Of a stretch of DNA of 38,069 nt, positions 10,066 through 20,100 are shown piece by piece. The stretch is from Syntrophaceae bacterium (GTDB taxonomy: Bacteria; Desulfobacterota; Desulfomonilia; Desulfomonilales; Desulfomonilaceae), in NCBI GenBank assembly GCA_031292235.1, contig JARLHM010000044.1, forward strand, positions 1 through 38,069, in the 5' to 3' direction. A model generated the notes under the pieces. The model saw only the letters and a program-made list of their open reading frames with translations. It had not been told where the DNA came from and did no database searches. Every line of letters starts with the position of its first letter. Position 1 is the stretch's first letter. The translations under genes were made by a program, and so were the position numbers.

Positions 10066-10249
10066 TATCTTAATGAAAATATGAAGCTATATATTCATAA
10101 TACCTATAACGCCATGACTTCATCCCACAACTTGCCATGTCCTTTGGAAATTAATAAAAACAGATTGCGGCGCCCAAGCGCCGGTGATATGTTTACGCTC
10201 CTCTAAAAGGGGTTACAGAATCAACAGACATATAAGATGAGGAATTGCC

Positions 10250-13200
10250 ATGACTGGGGCCGATTTTGTTCATCTGCATCTTCATACTCAATATTCCTTA
10301 TTAGACGGCGCAATTCGAATCCCTGATTTGATTGCCCGCGCCAAGGAATACAAGATGTCCTCTGTCGCCATGACGGACCATGGGAATTTGTTTGGAGCTA
10401 TGGATTTCTACAGTTCGGTCCAGGCTGGTGGTTTGAAGCCTATAATTGGGTGCGAAGTCTACGTTGCGCCAGGTGATCGGTTCGAAAAGTCTTCGAGAAA
10501 TGGGGAGCAAAAATCTTATCATTTAATTTTGCTTTGCGAGAACGAAAAGGGATATCGGAACCTATGCAGGCTGGTCACACTCGGTTATTTTGAAGGATTC
10601 TATTACAAGCCCCGCATAGACAAATCTCTGCTGGAGAAATATAACGAGGGCCTTATCTGTCTAAGTGGGTGCCTTTCCAGCGAATTGGCCGATCTAGCTC
10701 TTGCGGGCCATGAAAACAAGCTTGTAAAAACCGCTTCCTGGTTTCGCGACGTCTTTTCTCAGGACCGATATTATCTCGAACTTCAGGAAAACGGTCTGGA
10801 GGAGCAGCGAAAATTCAACAGGGCTTTGTTAGAACTGTCCAAGAAGCTCGACATCAATTTAGTAGCCACCAACGATTGCCATTATCTTGATCAGAAGGAC
10901 CACCGGGCCCACGAAATATTGTTGTGCATTCAAACCGGGAAACAACTAGAAGATGCATCGAGAATGAGTTTTGACTCGGACCAGTTTTTCTTCAAATCAC
11001 CTGAACGCATGGCGAGCGATTTTAGAGATTCGCCGGAAGCGGTCAAGAATACCCGTGTAATAGCGGAAAGATGTTCGCTTTTGCTCGAATTCGGGAAGAT
11101 TCATATGCCCAGATTCGATTTGGGCACGGGTGAGACACTAAGGGAACGTTTTTCCAAAGACGCTAGGGAAGGTCTTCAGCATCGTATGCGGAAGGAATTG
11201 TCTTCTGGATGTTTGACCGAAAAGGAAGCCGAGAAATATTCCGAACGCCTGGAACACGAAATCAACCTCATTCAAGAGATGGGTTTCTCGGGATATTTCC
11301 TGATCGTGGCCGATTTTATCAATTTTGCTCGCAGGAACGACATCCCTGTAGGACCCGGACGAGGTTCAGCCGCGGGTTCCCTAGCGGCATACTCGCTCGG
11401 GATCACCGATATTGACCCTATAAAGTACAAATTGCTTTTTGAACGGTTTCTCAACCCTGAACGCAAGAGCATGCCGGATATAGACGTCGACTTCTGCACG
11501 GAGGGTAGAGAGAAGGTAATTGAGTATGTCTCAAACAAATATGGGAAAGAAAATGTAGCTCAAATAATTACATTTGGTCGAATGCAGGCCAAGGCCGTCG
11601 TTCGAGATGTGGCGAGGGTGCTCGGATTTCCATATTCCGAGGCCGATCAAATCGCTAAACTTATTCCGGACGCTTTAAAGATGACTTTGGAAAGGGCCCT
11701 CAAAGAAGAACCAAGATTAAAAGAGATGATGGAAAAATCGGACATGGTCGGTGACCTGATCAATACCGCCAAATCTCTGGAAGGACTTTCAAGGCACGCG
11801 TCTACACACGCCGCCGGAATAGTGATCTCTGACAGTCCTCTTGTAGAAAGACTGCCGCTCTACAGGGGAAACAACGATGAAACGCTAACCCAGTTTGACA
11901 TGACCTGGATTGAGAAGATTGGATTGGTAAAGTTTGACTTCCTTGGGTTAAAGACTTTGTCCGTAATTGATCGAACCCTGCGACTGATACAGAAAACCAA
12001 AGGATCCAAACTTGATCTGAACTCTGTCCCACTTGATGACCAGATGACGTTTGAACGCTTATCCCGCGGCGAAACACTTGGCGTTTTCCAGCTCGAATCT
12101 TCAGGCATGAGGGATGTCCTGACAAAATTCAAACCCACCGTGTTCGAGGACCTTATAGCAATATTGGCGCTCTATAGGCCCGGTCCTTTGGAATCCGGCA
12201 TGGTGGACGACTTTATAAATCGGAAACACGGTAGGATCCCTATTGAATATCCATTGCCGGAGTTAGAGCCGATACTGAAAGAAACCTACGGGGTTATCGT
12301 TTACCAGGAACAAGTTATGAGTATTGCGACTGCTCTGGCCAACTATACCCTTGGTGAAGCGGACCTCCTGCGACGGGCAATGGGGAAAAAGAAGCTTGCG
12401 GAAATGGCCGAGCAAAAGAACCGGTTTGAAAAGGGCGCCCTCAAGAATAAGATAGATCCTGATAAAGCTTCATATATATTTGATTTAATGGAAAAATTTG
12501 CGGGATATGGTTTTAACAAGTCCCATTCGGCCGCTTATGCGATGGTAACTTACCAGACAGCCTATCTGAAGACGCATTATCCTGCTGAGTTCATGGCCGC
12601 TCAGCTTAGTCTTGAATCTGGCAACTCGGACAAAATAACAGTTTATCTTCAAGAATGTCGAGACATGGGGATACACATCTTACCGCCTCAAGTTAACGAA
12701 TCGTTTGAAGACTTCCACGTCTCCGAAGGTCGAATCGTATTTGGTTTGAGCGCAGTCAAGAACGTGGGAGAAAACGCTGTCAGCTCAATAATTGAAACAC
12801 GGGAAGATACCGGTCCCTTCTGTAGTTTGCAGGACTTCACAAGAAGGGTTGACTTGCGCAAAGTCAACAAGAAGGTAATCGATAGTCTCATAAAATGTGG
12901 GGCCTTCGATGGTATTGGGCCTAGTAGGCGAGCAATGTCCGACGCTCTGGATACACTCTTGGAACAGGCGGCCAGTTTCCAAAAGGAACGGATCGATGGT
13001 CAATTCAATCTGTTCACAACTGATTGTTCACCAGGTGAATTTGGGAACCTTACGGACACGTCTATCCCCGACGCCCCTGAATGGGATGAAATGACCCGCC
13101 TTGGATTTGAGAAAGAATTGATGGGTTTCTATCTAAGTGGTCATCCGTTACTTAACTACGAAGAGTTCACCAAAAAATTCACGAACGCCACAACTTCACA

Positions 13201-13717
13201 ACTTGCGAATTTCCCAAACAACTCATCTATTCGTTTGGCTGGAATTGTGAAGAAAGTAAAAGAAATAAATACCCGTAAGGGCGATAGGATGGCGTTTGTG
13301 ACTATCGAGGACCTGGAAGGAATCGTTGAAGGAACCATATTCTCGGACGTTTACGCTGCAAGCAGAGACACTATCAATACTGGCGAACCTCTGATTCTTG
13401 CCGGCACACGGGACGGCGACCCGGAATCCCCTAAGATACTTGTCAACGAAATCCACAAGCTTAAAGATTCTCCGAGATATTTCAGCAAAGAGTTACAAAT
13501 AAATATTTCGACCACCGGAATTGATCCCATCCAAATACAACAACTCAAAAGGATCTTGGAAAAACACAGGGGCAAGATCCCTGTTAAGCTCCACATTGTG
13601 ATACCTAACCGTACTGAGACAATAGTAAATCTTACATCCATGAACTGCGATCCCTCGGAAAATTTTCTCGAAGAGGCTCACGAGATGTTCGGATACCAAC
13701 CGGTAACCTGCATTTGA
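10250..13717 (+). CDS. dnaE: DNA polymerase III alpha subunit
   Basis: The replicative polymerase catalytic subunit, 1155 residues, close to the usual DnaE length. The N-terminal PHP domain begins [16 protein letters not shown]. The polymerase palm shows [11 protein letters not shown] and the catalytic aspartates in PDIDVDFC (about residues 409-415). The fingers region has MGKKKLAEM and [13 protein letters not shown] tandem HhH segment follows ([15 protein letters not shown]), then an OB domain near residues 993-1035 ([13 protein letters not shown]). GATGAGGAATTGCC precedes the ATG as ribosome binding site. Topoisomerase genes follow 46 bases downstream, so dnaE, parC and parE are likely cotranscribed. 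Confidence 0.96.
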   Translation: MTGADFVHLHLHTQYSLLDGAIRIPDLIARAKEYKMSSVAMTDHGNLFGAMDFYSSVQAGGLKPIIGCEVYVAPGDRFEKSSRNGEQKSYHLILLCENEKGYRNLCRLVTLGYFEGFYYKPRIDKSLLEKYNEGLICLSGCLSSELADLALAGHENKLVKTASWFRDVFSQDRYYLELQENGLEEQRKFNRALLELSKKLDINLVATNDCHYLDQKDHRAHEILLCIQTGKQLEDASRMSFDSDQFFFKSPERMASDFRDSPEAVKNTRVIAERCSLLLEFGKIHMPRFDLGTGETLRERFSKDAREGLQHRMRKELSSGCLTEKEAEKYSERLEHEINLIQEMGFSGYFLIVADFINFARRNDIPVGPGRGSAAGSLAAYSLGITDIDPIKYKLLFERFLNPERKSMPDIDVDFCTEGREKVIEYVSNKYGKENVAQIITFGRMQAKAVVRDVARVLGFPYSEADQIAKLIPDALKMTLERALKEEPRLKEMMEKSDMVGDLINTAKSLEGLSRHASTHAAGIVISDSPLVERLPLYRGNNDETLTQFDMTWIEKIGLVKFDFLGLKTLSVIDRTLRLIQKTKGSKLDLNSVPLDDQMTFERLSRGETLGVFQLESSGMRDVLTKFKPTVFEDLIAILALYRPGPLESGMVDDFINRKHGRIPIEYPLPELEPILKETYGVIVYQEQVMSIATALANYTLGEADLLRRAMGKKKLAEMAEQKNRFEKGALKNKIDPDKASYIFDLMEKFAGYGFNKSHSAAYAMVTYQTAYLKTHYPAEFMAAQLSLESGNSDKITVYLQECRDMGIHILPPQVNESFEDFHVSEGRIVFGLSAVKNVGENAVSSIIETREDTGPFCSLQDFTRRVDLRKVNKKVIDSLIKCGAFDGIGPSRRAMSDALDTLLEQAASFQKERIDGQFNLFTTDCSPGEFGNLTDTSIPDAPEWDEMTRLGFEKELMGFYLSGHPLLNYEEFTKKFTNATTSQLANFPNNSSIRLAGIVKKVKEINTRKGDRMAFVTIEDLEGIVEGTIFSDVYAASRDTINTGEPLILAGTRDGDPESPKILVNEIHKLKDSPRYFSKELQINISTTGIDPIQIQQLKRILEKHRGKIPVKLHIVIPNRTETIVNLTSMNCDPSENFLEEAHEMFGYQPVTCI

Positions 13718-13763
13718 TAGACCCCATCATATACTTGGTGAAAATAACCGTGATTTCGATTTC

Positions 13764-16190
13764 ATGCACGAATTTGGACAGACAAAACCAAGAGGAGAAA
13801 CGAATAATTTGAGCGACCCCGCTTCCCTTCCTAATGACAAAATCTATGAAACTTCCCTGAAGGACGAAGTTGAAAAGCGCTACTTGGCTTACGCCCTCTC
13901 TACGATTGTGTCTCGAGCTTTACCTGATGTGCGGGATGGCCTCAAACCAGTACACAGAAGAATTCTCTATGCTATGCATGGCATGAAATTGGGCGACTCT
14001 TCCAAAATGAGAAAATCAGCCGCAATTGTTGGTGAGGTTATAGGTAAATATCACCCTCACGGGGACCAGGCGGCATACGACGCCCTGGTACGCATGGCCC
14101 AGGATTTCAGCCTTCGTTACCCCTTGATTGAAGGCACTGGAAACTTTGGCTCCATTGATGGCGATTCCCCAGCCGCGATGCGTTATACGGAAACACGGTT
14201 AAGCCGATTCTCAGGTCTGTTGTTGCAGGACATAGATGAGGGTACGACCGATTTCAGACCAACGTACGATGGAATAGGGGAAGAACCAGATGTCTTGCCT
14301 GCCGCTGTCCCCAATTTATTGTTAAATGGTTCGTCCGGTATTGCTGTGGGCATGAGTTGCTCTTTTCCGCCTCATAATTTGGGAGAAATCGTAGCCGCGT
14401 GCAGAGCGGCGATAAAGAATCCCGATTTAGATGTAAATGGCCTGATGGAATATATAAATGGACCCGATTTTCCGACCGGCGCAGAGATCATAGAATCCCA
14501 TGAGAGGTTGAGAGAGATTTACGAGTCAGGTCATGGTTCAATTCGTGTCCGGGGGACCTATAAAATTGAGCAACAGGGCAGAGGCAAAACGTTACTTGTT
14601 ATAACTGCGCTCCCCTATTCAGTAAATAAAGCGAAGCTCGTTGAACGAATAGCTGTTTTGATCCGTGAAAAGCGTTTGAGAAATGTTTTCGATGTGCGGG
14701 ACGAAAGCGCAGAGGATATCAGGGTAGTCCTTGAAATCAGAGGTACGGATATAAAACCTGAATCAATAGTCGCTTTCCTTTACCGACACACGGAACTCCA
14801 AATTAATTTCCCCATGAATTTCATCGCTATCAATCCTCAGGGATCTCCGGATCGGCTATCGCTCGACAAGATAATTAAGTACTTCCTGGAGTTCAGGTAC
14901 CATAAGACTGTTCGGCGACTTAACCATTTACTGGAAATTCTGCGAAAACGGATTCACATACTCGAGGGGTTTGAAATCCTGTTTGATGATCTGGACAAAG
15001 CCATCGCAATAATTCGTTCATCCAGAAGCAGGGCTGAGGCCGCTTCAGGGCTAAAAGACAATTTTACACTTGATGATGAACAGGTGGACGCTATCCTGGA
15101 AACACGTCTTTATAAAATTGTAGGTATTGAAATCGGTAGGGTGCTTGACGAGTTGGCTTTAAAACGGAAACAGGCCAAAGAAATAGAAAGAGACCTCTCC
15201 AGCCCCGCTCGCATATGGAAAATAATCGACAGGGAGTTGGAGAAGATCGCCGACGGTTTTACTGATCCCAGACGTTCACGGATCGTGCCGGAATCAGAAG
15301 CGGAGGCCCTGGATTACGACGTTCAGACATTTGTAGATCAGGAAGACACTACTGTAATCCTTTCCAGGCAGGGGTGGATAAGACGTATCAAATCCGAAGT
15401 CGAAAATGTCGCCAACCTGAAGTTCCGGGAAGGTGACTCACTCCTTGGGATTGTAAGGACCAACACTTTACGCACAGTCACTGTGTTTACAAACAGAGGC
15501 AAAATCTATTCAGTCAGGTCTCTTGACGTTCCGGCCACTGGAGGTTTCGGAGAGCCTTTGGGTTCAATGCTTCGCCTCGATGATGGCGAGATAGCCGTGG
15601 CGCTGATGGCGCCCGAACCAACGCAGGATTCAGTTTCGGACGACATTGGCCCCCACGATGAATTCGAATTCAATGACGAACCCAATGCGCCTATTGATCA
15701 ACCCTCTTTGTTTGTAGACAGTCGGTCTGAAGAGCTTGAAAATGCGGCTGCTAAAAAGAGAGACGCTATCGCTGTTCTCATAACTAGAAAAGCAAAAGGA
15801 TTCAGATTTGATTTGGAGTCGCTGAAAGAACCCACAAAACGGTTGGGACGCAAGTTGGTCAACCTTGAAGCCGATGACGAGGTGGTAGCGGTTAAAAACG
15901 CTGAAGCGAAATTTGCGCTTGTCGCTGAATCTGAAGGCCACATCCTGATGTTTAGATTGGACCATGTCCCGATAATGTCTGGACCTGCACGGGGAGTAGT
16001 TTCTATGAAAATCCGGGAACAGGCGGAGGTGGTAGGTCTTGAGGTTGTCGGGAAAGATGATTCAATCAGCTTGATTCAAAACAACGGGGAGACTAAGGTG
16101 ATCCCGGTTGGAGAAATTCGTGTGTCGGCAAGAGGTGGACGCGGGAAAAAGGTTTCCACCAGTATTGTAGGAATAGAGCGTAGTGTTTGA
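13764..16190 (+). CDS. parC: Type IIA topoisomerase subunit A, probably topoisomerase IV ParC
   Basis: An 808-residue breakage-reunion subunit. The winged-helix/tower region contains [19 protein letters not shown] and the active-site Tyr141 in [10 protein letters not shown]. The beta-pinwheel C-terminal domain starts near residue 527 and lacks the GyrA-box (QRRGGKG) in the first blade; [12 protein letters not shown] and the later GGFGEPLG block read more like ParC. A short acidic, low-complexity insert (about residues 615-655) interrupts the pinwheel. Gyrase remains possible, because [18 protein letters not shown] is GyrA-like. The ATG at 13764 has no ribosome binding site; a TTG at 13809 preceded by AGGAG is an alternative start. 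Confidence 0.85.
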   Translation: MHEFGQTKPRGETNNLSDPASLPNDKIYETSLKDEVEKRYLAYALSTIVSRALPDVRDGLKPVHRRILYAMHGMKLGDSSKMRKSAAIVGEVIGKYHPHGDQAAYDALVRMAQDFSLRYPLIEGTGNFGSIDGDSPAAMRYTETRLSRFSGLLLQDIDEGTTDFRPTYDGIGEEPDVLPAAVPNLLLNGSSGIAVGMSCSFPPHNLGEIVAACRAAIKNPDLDVNGLMEYINGPDFPTGAEIIESHERLREIYESGHGSIRVRGTYKIEQQGRGKTLLVITALPYSVNKAKLVERIAVLIREKRLRNVFDVRDESAEDIRVVLEIRGTDIKPESIVAFLYRHTELQINFPMNFIAINPQGSPDRLSLDKIIKYFLEFRYHKTVRRLNHLLEILRKRIHILEGFEILFDDLDKAIAIIRSSRSRAEAASGLKDNFTLDDEQVDAILETRLYKIVGIEIGRVLDELALKRKQAKEIERDLSSPARIWKIIDRELEKIADGFTDPRRSRIVPESEAEALDYDVQTFVDQEDTTVILSRQGWIRRIKSEVENVANLKFREGDSLLGIVRTNTLRTVTVFTNRGKIYSVRSLDVPATGGFGEPLGSMLRLDDGEIAVALMAPEPTQDSVSDDIGPHDEFEFNDEPNAPIDQPSLFVDSRSEELENAAAKKRDAIAVLITRKAKGFRFDLESLKEPTKRLGRKLVNLEADDEVVAVKNAEAKFALVAESEGHILMFRLDHVPIMSGPARGVVSMKIREQAEVVGLEVVGKDDSISLIQNNGETKVIPVGEIRVSARGGRGKKVSTSIVGIERSV

Positions 16191-16207
16191 AAGGAATAAG
16201 GTAGTCC

Positions 16208-18112
16208 ATGGGCGATTCTTACACTGTAGATGATATTCAGGTATTAAAAGGTTTAGAGGCTGTTCGGAAACGCCCTGGAATGTACATAGGAGATACCGGC
16301 GCAGGAGGACTGCATCAACTCGTTTGGGAAATTGTTGATAATAGTGTGGACGAGGCCCTCAATGCGCATTGTGATTCAATTGATGTCATGCTTGGCGAGG
16401 ATAACAGCGTTACGGTTGAGGACCGAGGTCGGGGAATGCCGATTGAAGTTCATCCTACCACCGGAAAGAATACCATTGAAACCATCTTTTGTAATTTGCA
16501 CGCCGGAGGCAAGTTCGACGATGACACCTATAAGGTGGCTGGAGGATTGCACGGTGTGGGAGCGTCGGTAGTAAACGCCCTTAGCTCAAGAATGGTTGTG
16601 GGGGTAAAACGCAACGGCTTTCTGCATGTTCAGGAATTCGAACGGGGCAAGCCTGTGACCCCACTGGTTAGGAAGGCGCCAGCACGAGGGACCGGAACCA
16701 AAATAAGTTTTGTCCCAGACCAGGAAATTTTTGGCCCTCTCCAATTTTCCACTGAAACGATTCGGGAGAGGCTTGAGATAAAGTCATTTCTAATTGCAGG
16801 CCTCAAGATCAATCTTAAAGATAAGAAAGATGGCACAGTTAGGACGTTCCATTATCCTGAAGGCATAAAAGATTTTCTCAATAAAATGATTGATGGGCAT
16901 GAGCCTGTAGGAGCGCAGCCATTCTATTGCAGGCATCAGAATGATTTTCGTTTCGAAGTAGCGCTCGCATGGACAGCAGAGACCTCCGGAAAGATTCTCT
17001 CGTTTGTGAACTCCATTCCCACTCCTGCCGGCGGCACCCATGAAAACGCATTCCGAAACGCGTTTACCAGAGTGATCCGTTCATATATTGAGAAACGTAA
17101 CGGGCTTCCCAAAGGAGTCAAGGGGGTATCCGGTGAAGATATTAAGGAAGGGCTCTTTGCGATCTTGTCGGTATATCTTCATGGGAACCTTGAATTTCAG
17201 GGGCAAACGAAAGACAGGTTGAATAGTCCGGAAGCCCAACAGATTGAACCTGCTTTCAAAGCTGCGTTTGAAACATGGCTCCACCAGAATCCCTCACAGG
17301 CCGCAGCCATAACTTCGAGGGTGACACTTGCCGCCCAGGCCAGAGTGGCGTCAAGAGCGGCTAGAGATGAGGTTAGTCGTAAAGCCGCCACAACAAGACT
17401 TACATTACCTGGGAAGTTGGCTGACTGTTCATTGAACTCTCGTGACAAAACCGAGCTTTTCATTGTAGAGGGTGATAGCGCCGGAGGGTCTTCGAAACAG
17501 GCTCGGGACCGTAGATTTCAGGCCATTCTGCCGATAAGGGGAAAGATTCTCAATGTCGAACAAGCCTCGGTGGAGAAGCTAAAGAATAATAGAGAAGTCA
17601 CAAGCCTCATTCAAAGCGTCGGAACAGGTATTGGAAAGAACTTCGATTACTCTAAACTGAGATACGGCAAGATAATTATAAACACTGACGCTGATGTTGA
17701 TGGTCATCATATATCTACTCTACTGCTAGCCTTTTTCTATCGTTTCCTTCCCGAACTGGTTCACAGGGGACACATTTATCTGGCCATGCCCCCACTTTAC
17801 AGGATTAGTTTCGGGTCCGGCAAAAACAGTCAGGTAAAATATGTATTTACGGACGCGGAAAAGGATGCCCTTATAAAACGTAGAAACGGCAAGAATGTTG
17901 ACATCCAGCGATTCAAAGGATTGGGAGAAATGGACGCTCCTACACTTAAATCCACAACTATGGACCCAGCTACCAGAAGTATCCTTAAATTAAGAATCGA
18001 TGATGAATCCGAGACCCGTCAGGCATTTGACACCCTAATGGGTAAAGATGTCCGCAAGAGATTCGTGTTTATCAAGGAGAGGTCTCAGGAAGTTAAGGAC
18101 CTTGACATATGA
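16208..18112 (+). CDS. parE: Type IIA topoisomerase subunit B, probably topoisomerase IV ParE
   Basis: A 634-residue ATPase/TOPRIM subunit. The GHKL ATP-binding motifs are EIVDNSVDEA, DRGRGMP and GGLHGVGASVVNALS. The transducer follows. TOPRIM motifs are LFIVEGDSAGGSSKQARDR and NTDADVDGHHI, with the C-terminal RFKGLGEMD block. SKQARDR and the immediate ParC-like neighbour favour ParE, although QAILPIRGKILNVE is also common in GyrB. It starts 17 bases after parC. With that subunit it would form a heterotetramer that decatenates chromosomes or relaxes supercoils. Confidence 0.88.
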   Translation: MGDSYTVDDIQVLKGLEAVRKRPGMYIGDTGAGGLHQLVWEIVDNSVDEALNAHCDSIDVMLGEDNSVTVEDRGRGMPIEVHPTTGKNTIETIFCNLHAGGKFDDDTYKVAGGLHGVGASVVNALSSRMVVGVKRNGFLHVQEFERGKPVTPLVRKAPARGTGTKISFVPDQEIFGPLQFSTETIRERLEIKSFLIAGLKINLKDKKDGTVRTFHYPEGIKDFLNKMIDGHEPVGAQPFYCRHQNDFRFEVALAWTAETSGKILSFVNSIPTPAGGTHENAFRNAFTRVIRSYIEKRNGLPKGVKGVSGEDIKEGLFAILSVYLHGNLEFQGQTKDRLNSPEAQQIEPAFKAAFETWLHQNPSQAAAITSRVTLAAQARVASRAARDEVSRKAATTRLTLPGKLADCSLNSRDKTELFIVEGDSAGGSSKQARDRRFQAILPIRGKILNVEQASVEKLKNNREVTSLIQSVGTGIGKNFDYSKLRYGKIIINTDADVDGHHISTLLLAFFYRFLPELVHRGHIYLAMPPLYRISFGSGKNSQVKYVFTDAEKDALIKRRNGKNVDIQRFKGLGEMDAPTLKSTTMDPATRSILKLRIDDESETRQAFDTLMGKDVRKRFVFIKERSQEVKDLDI

Positions 18113-18113
18113 C

Positions 18114-18425
18114 TTAATCGAAAGCTAAATTACTGGCATTTAGTAAGACAATACTAGACCTCCAACTATTGATGGCAGAATTACCACATGCCGGCTTGAA
18201 CAAGCATTTATTATTATTGCAATTATCATTTCTATCGTAACATTCGGAGTATCCGTTATTCTTCTGGTGTTGGTGGACCCTGTCCTTGTGGCGTTGGAAA
18301 CACTCTGGACAAATCCCATGACTAATATCCGTACTAGAATCTAGATTTAAGTCTGATAAATCTAATGAATTAAATTCCTCAATTCCACACCAAATTCTAT
18401 GACATTCAATACATCCACATAACAT
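18114..18425 (-). CDS. Small Cys-rich protein with a stand-alone SHGICPEC zinc motif
   Basis: A 103-residue protein preceded by a strong AGGAGG site. The N-terminal half reads CxxCxxxWC...ISHGICPECFQRH. This matches the small Cys-rich module often found at the C-terminus of Desulfobacterota sensor kinases and response regulators (C..C..I....[FI]SHGICP.C), here without any signalling domain. A second Cys-rich segment (CYDRNDNCNNNKC...ACG) is rich in Asn. It probably binds metal; no enzymatic motif is seen. It converges on parE with only one base between the stops. The role is unknown, possibly a soluble partner of a sensor. Confidence 0.6.
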   Translation of the reverse strand: MLCGCIECHRIWCGIEEFNSLDLSDLNLDSSTDISHGICPECFQRHKDRVHQHQKNNGYSECYDRNDNCNNNKCLFKPACGNSAINSWRSSIVLLNASNLAFD

Positions 18426-19401
18426 GGCAATATCCTCCTATACTATAAAAACAGTACAGAAAGTTTAACCTATAATATTACGCTTTTATTTTATCATACT
18501 CTAATGTCTAACTTCCAGTATAATGTTTCAGTTTCAGTGGAATAGAGTCCGGGAATATCAACGACCGCTCTGCCACCACACACGCTGCATACGGAGTGCC
18601 ACAACATAATGCCCAAACGGCTTAAGATGGTATGCATGCCTGACCCTTGCTATATCCGTGCCATAATGAACGGGACCCGCATGTCATCTCAACGAAGCAC
18701 GGCGAGGAGATATCTATTCCAGAATAAATCGCTTTCTCACGGCGTTCTAAATGACAGCTTGCATGGCGGAAATGGCGCGATTACGGGTATCAATGAATCG
18801 GACACTTGTCCCGGCAAGAGTTTATATAATGGAATGAGTTGGAGGTATGTGGGGTCAAATCTATGGAATTGTTTCCTTATAGCAAGGCACCCGGAGTCTT
18901 TTAATCTTCGCTTGGGTGGCTGGCAAACCCAAGCATATAGGGTTCTCTGCCTTGAGGCGCCTTTACGGCTTCAAAAAGGACACTAATTTGTGAGGTATGT
19001 TGAACTAGCCGAACTCTGGTTCCTGAAGCGGTCACACAGGCGTAAAGGTGATCTCTTCGGTCACTTTATTTTCGACCCCCACCAAGATCACTCAATGAGT
19101 TGTGCTCAAAAATCAGCCACTACCAATAAATCTAGTAATATCATATTGCTTGTTCCACTAAGATAGATTATATTTTCCACGTTTTAGTGAAAACCTGGGT
19201 GATATCAGGAATAATATGCCTGATGGATGGCTAGATAAAGATAGTGGAGCCACCTTTGATGGACACAATAATTTCCAGGGCTGGGTATTGGATGATAATG
19301 ATGATGATTGATGCGGGGCCCATTTTTGGCCACGATATCCGGCTCTCAATTATACCAAATAAAAAACCACCCCAAAACCACCAGAATTGCCATGGCGGCT
19401 C
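18426..19401. other. About 1 kb without a convincing gene
   Basis: ORFs here (18609-18986 plus, 125 aa; 19158-19349 minus, 63 aa) have no ribosome binding site, no recognisable motif and odd composition. The 5' part is the AT-rich leader of the Cys-rich protein. On the plus strand at 19216-19311 a 31-codon frame ends in an acidic tail (GWVLDDNDDD), which might be the remnant of a gene end. I see no tRNA, repeat array or transposase. It may be decayed accessory DNA next to the toxin-antitoxin remnant. Confidence 0.4.
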
Positions 19402-19782
19402 TTAGATGGTGAGTGACCGTATTTTTAAATCGTCATACGTGTAATAACGAACATTCCCATCATCTGTTATTCGAAAGACATGACCTGTTCTGTGTTTCTT
19501 TTCGCTGAAATCCAATTCTCGAAAAAGAAACTTTAGTAGTTTGGGGATTATTGATGCCTGTTTATCTGAAATCTTAAAGCAAACCACACAAAACGGGTTG
19601 TTAATGGCAACTTCTTGCCAAAAATCTTTTACATTAATCGTTATAAATAAAGGGTATTTTTTTGTTGCTTGAAGAAGCTGCGGGATGGCGTCATCTTTTA
19701 CAGTGGTGTTGGGTCTCAAATCATTTATAGGCCGCACGCTTAGAGAAATTGCTCCAAATTCTCCTTGCCTCAAGTATCGCAT
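19402..19782 (-). CDS. PIN-like (DUF5615-type) toxin, N-terminus uncertain or lost
   Basis: The C-terminal 100 residues of this frame resemble DUF5615/Mut7-C-like PIN-fold toxins: DDAIPQLLQATKKYPLFITI followed by NVKDFWQEV, then a hydrophobic strand (NPFCVVCFKIS) and a C-terminal RITDDGNVRYYTY. These proteins are paired with DUF433 antitoxins, as here. The usual N-terminal strand with an acidic active-site residue (M..L.DEN) is not visible. The frame upstream of about 19740 only shadows the antitoxin gene, and no start has a ribosome binding site. The ATG at 19782 is a placeholder; GTG at 19737 is another candidate. It may be a 5'-truncated, inactive toxin. Confidence 0.4.
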   Translation of the reverse strand: MRYLRQGEFGAISLSVRPINDLRPNTTVKDDAIPQLLQATKKYPLFITINVKDFWQEVAINNPFCVVCFKISDKQASIIPKLLKFLFRELDFSEKKHRTGHVFRITDDGNVRYYTYDDLKIRSLTI

Positions 19783-19990
19783 TCTTTGACACACGCCCCC
19801 TATAGCCCGCAACAATTTCGTCAATGTCCTCTCCGGCGTCAATTCTGTCTCGTGTCCCAGCAATCAGAATACGAGTATATTTGAACGTAGGACGGCCTCC
19901 GCAGACGCCTTTAGCTTTTACTACATGTTCACCCAGCGGGATATATTCATAGGGTTCGTCATCGATAATTTCAGTTATCATTCTTGACAT
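19721..19990 (-). CDS. DUF433 domain antitoxin
   Basis: An 89-residue protein. The start at 19990 (MSRMITEIIDDEPY) is preferred over the ORF-track start 30 codons upstream because GAGGA lies in front of it. Residues 27-80 match DUF433, a winged-helix family used as VapB-like antitoxin: VCGGRPTFKYTRILIAGTRD then AGEDIDEIVAGYRGRVSKNA, equivalent to the family's GkPvikGTRi...ge..eeil..y...t...i. Such proteins repress their own operon and neutralise a PIN-like partner. The partner's frame overlaps its 3' end. Confidence 0.75.
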   Translation of the reverse strand: MSRMITEIIDDEPYEYIPLGEHVVKAKGVCGGRPTFKYTRILIAGTRDRIDAGEDIDEIVAGYRGRVSKNAILEARRIWSNFSKRAAYK

Positions 19991-20100
19991 AAAGCAGTCC
20001 TCATAAAGATATCTGGTAAATAAAATGCCGTTGACAATTTTATTTGACAATAAATTAAATTTTCCGGATTGAAAAATCAAGAATCGAAGCGCCCCGATAT

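Noticed and set aside
18609-18986. 125-aa ORF on the plus strand
   Set aside because: No ribosome binding site, no motif, and Cys/Ser/Arg-rich composition unlike neighbouring genes; likely chance.
19216-19311. 31-codon frame with an acidic DDNDDD end
   Set aside because: Too short, no start signals; perhaps a gene-end remnant but not supportable as a gene.
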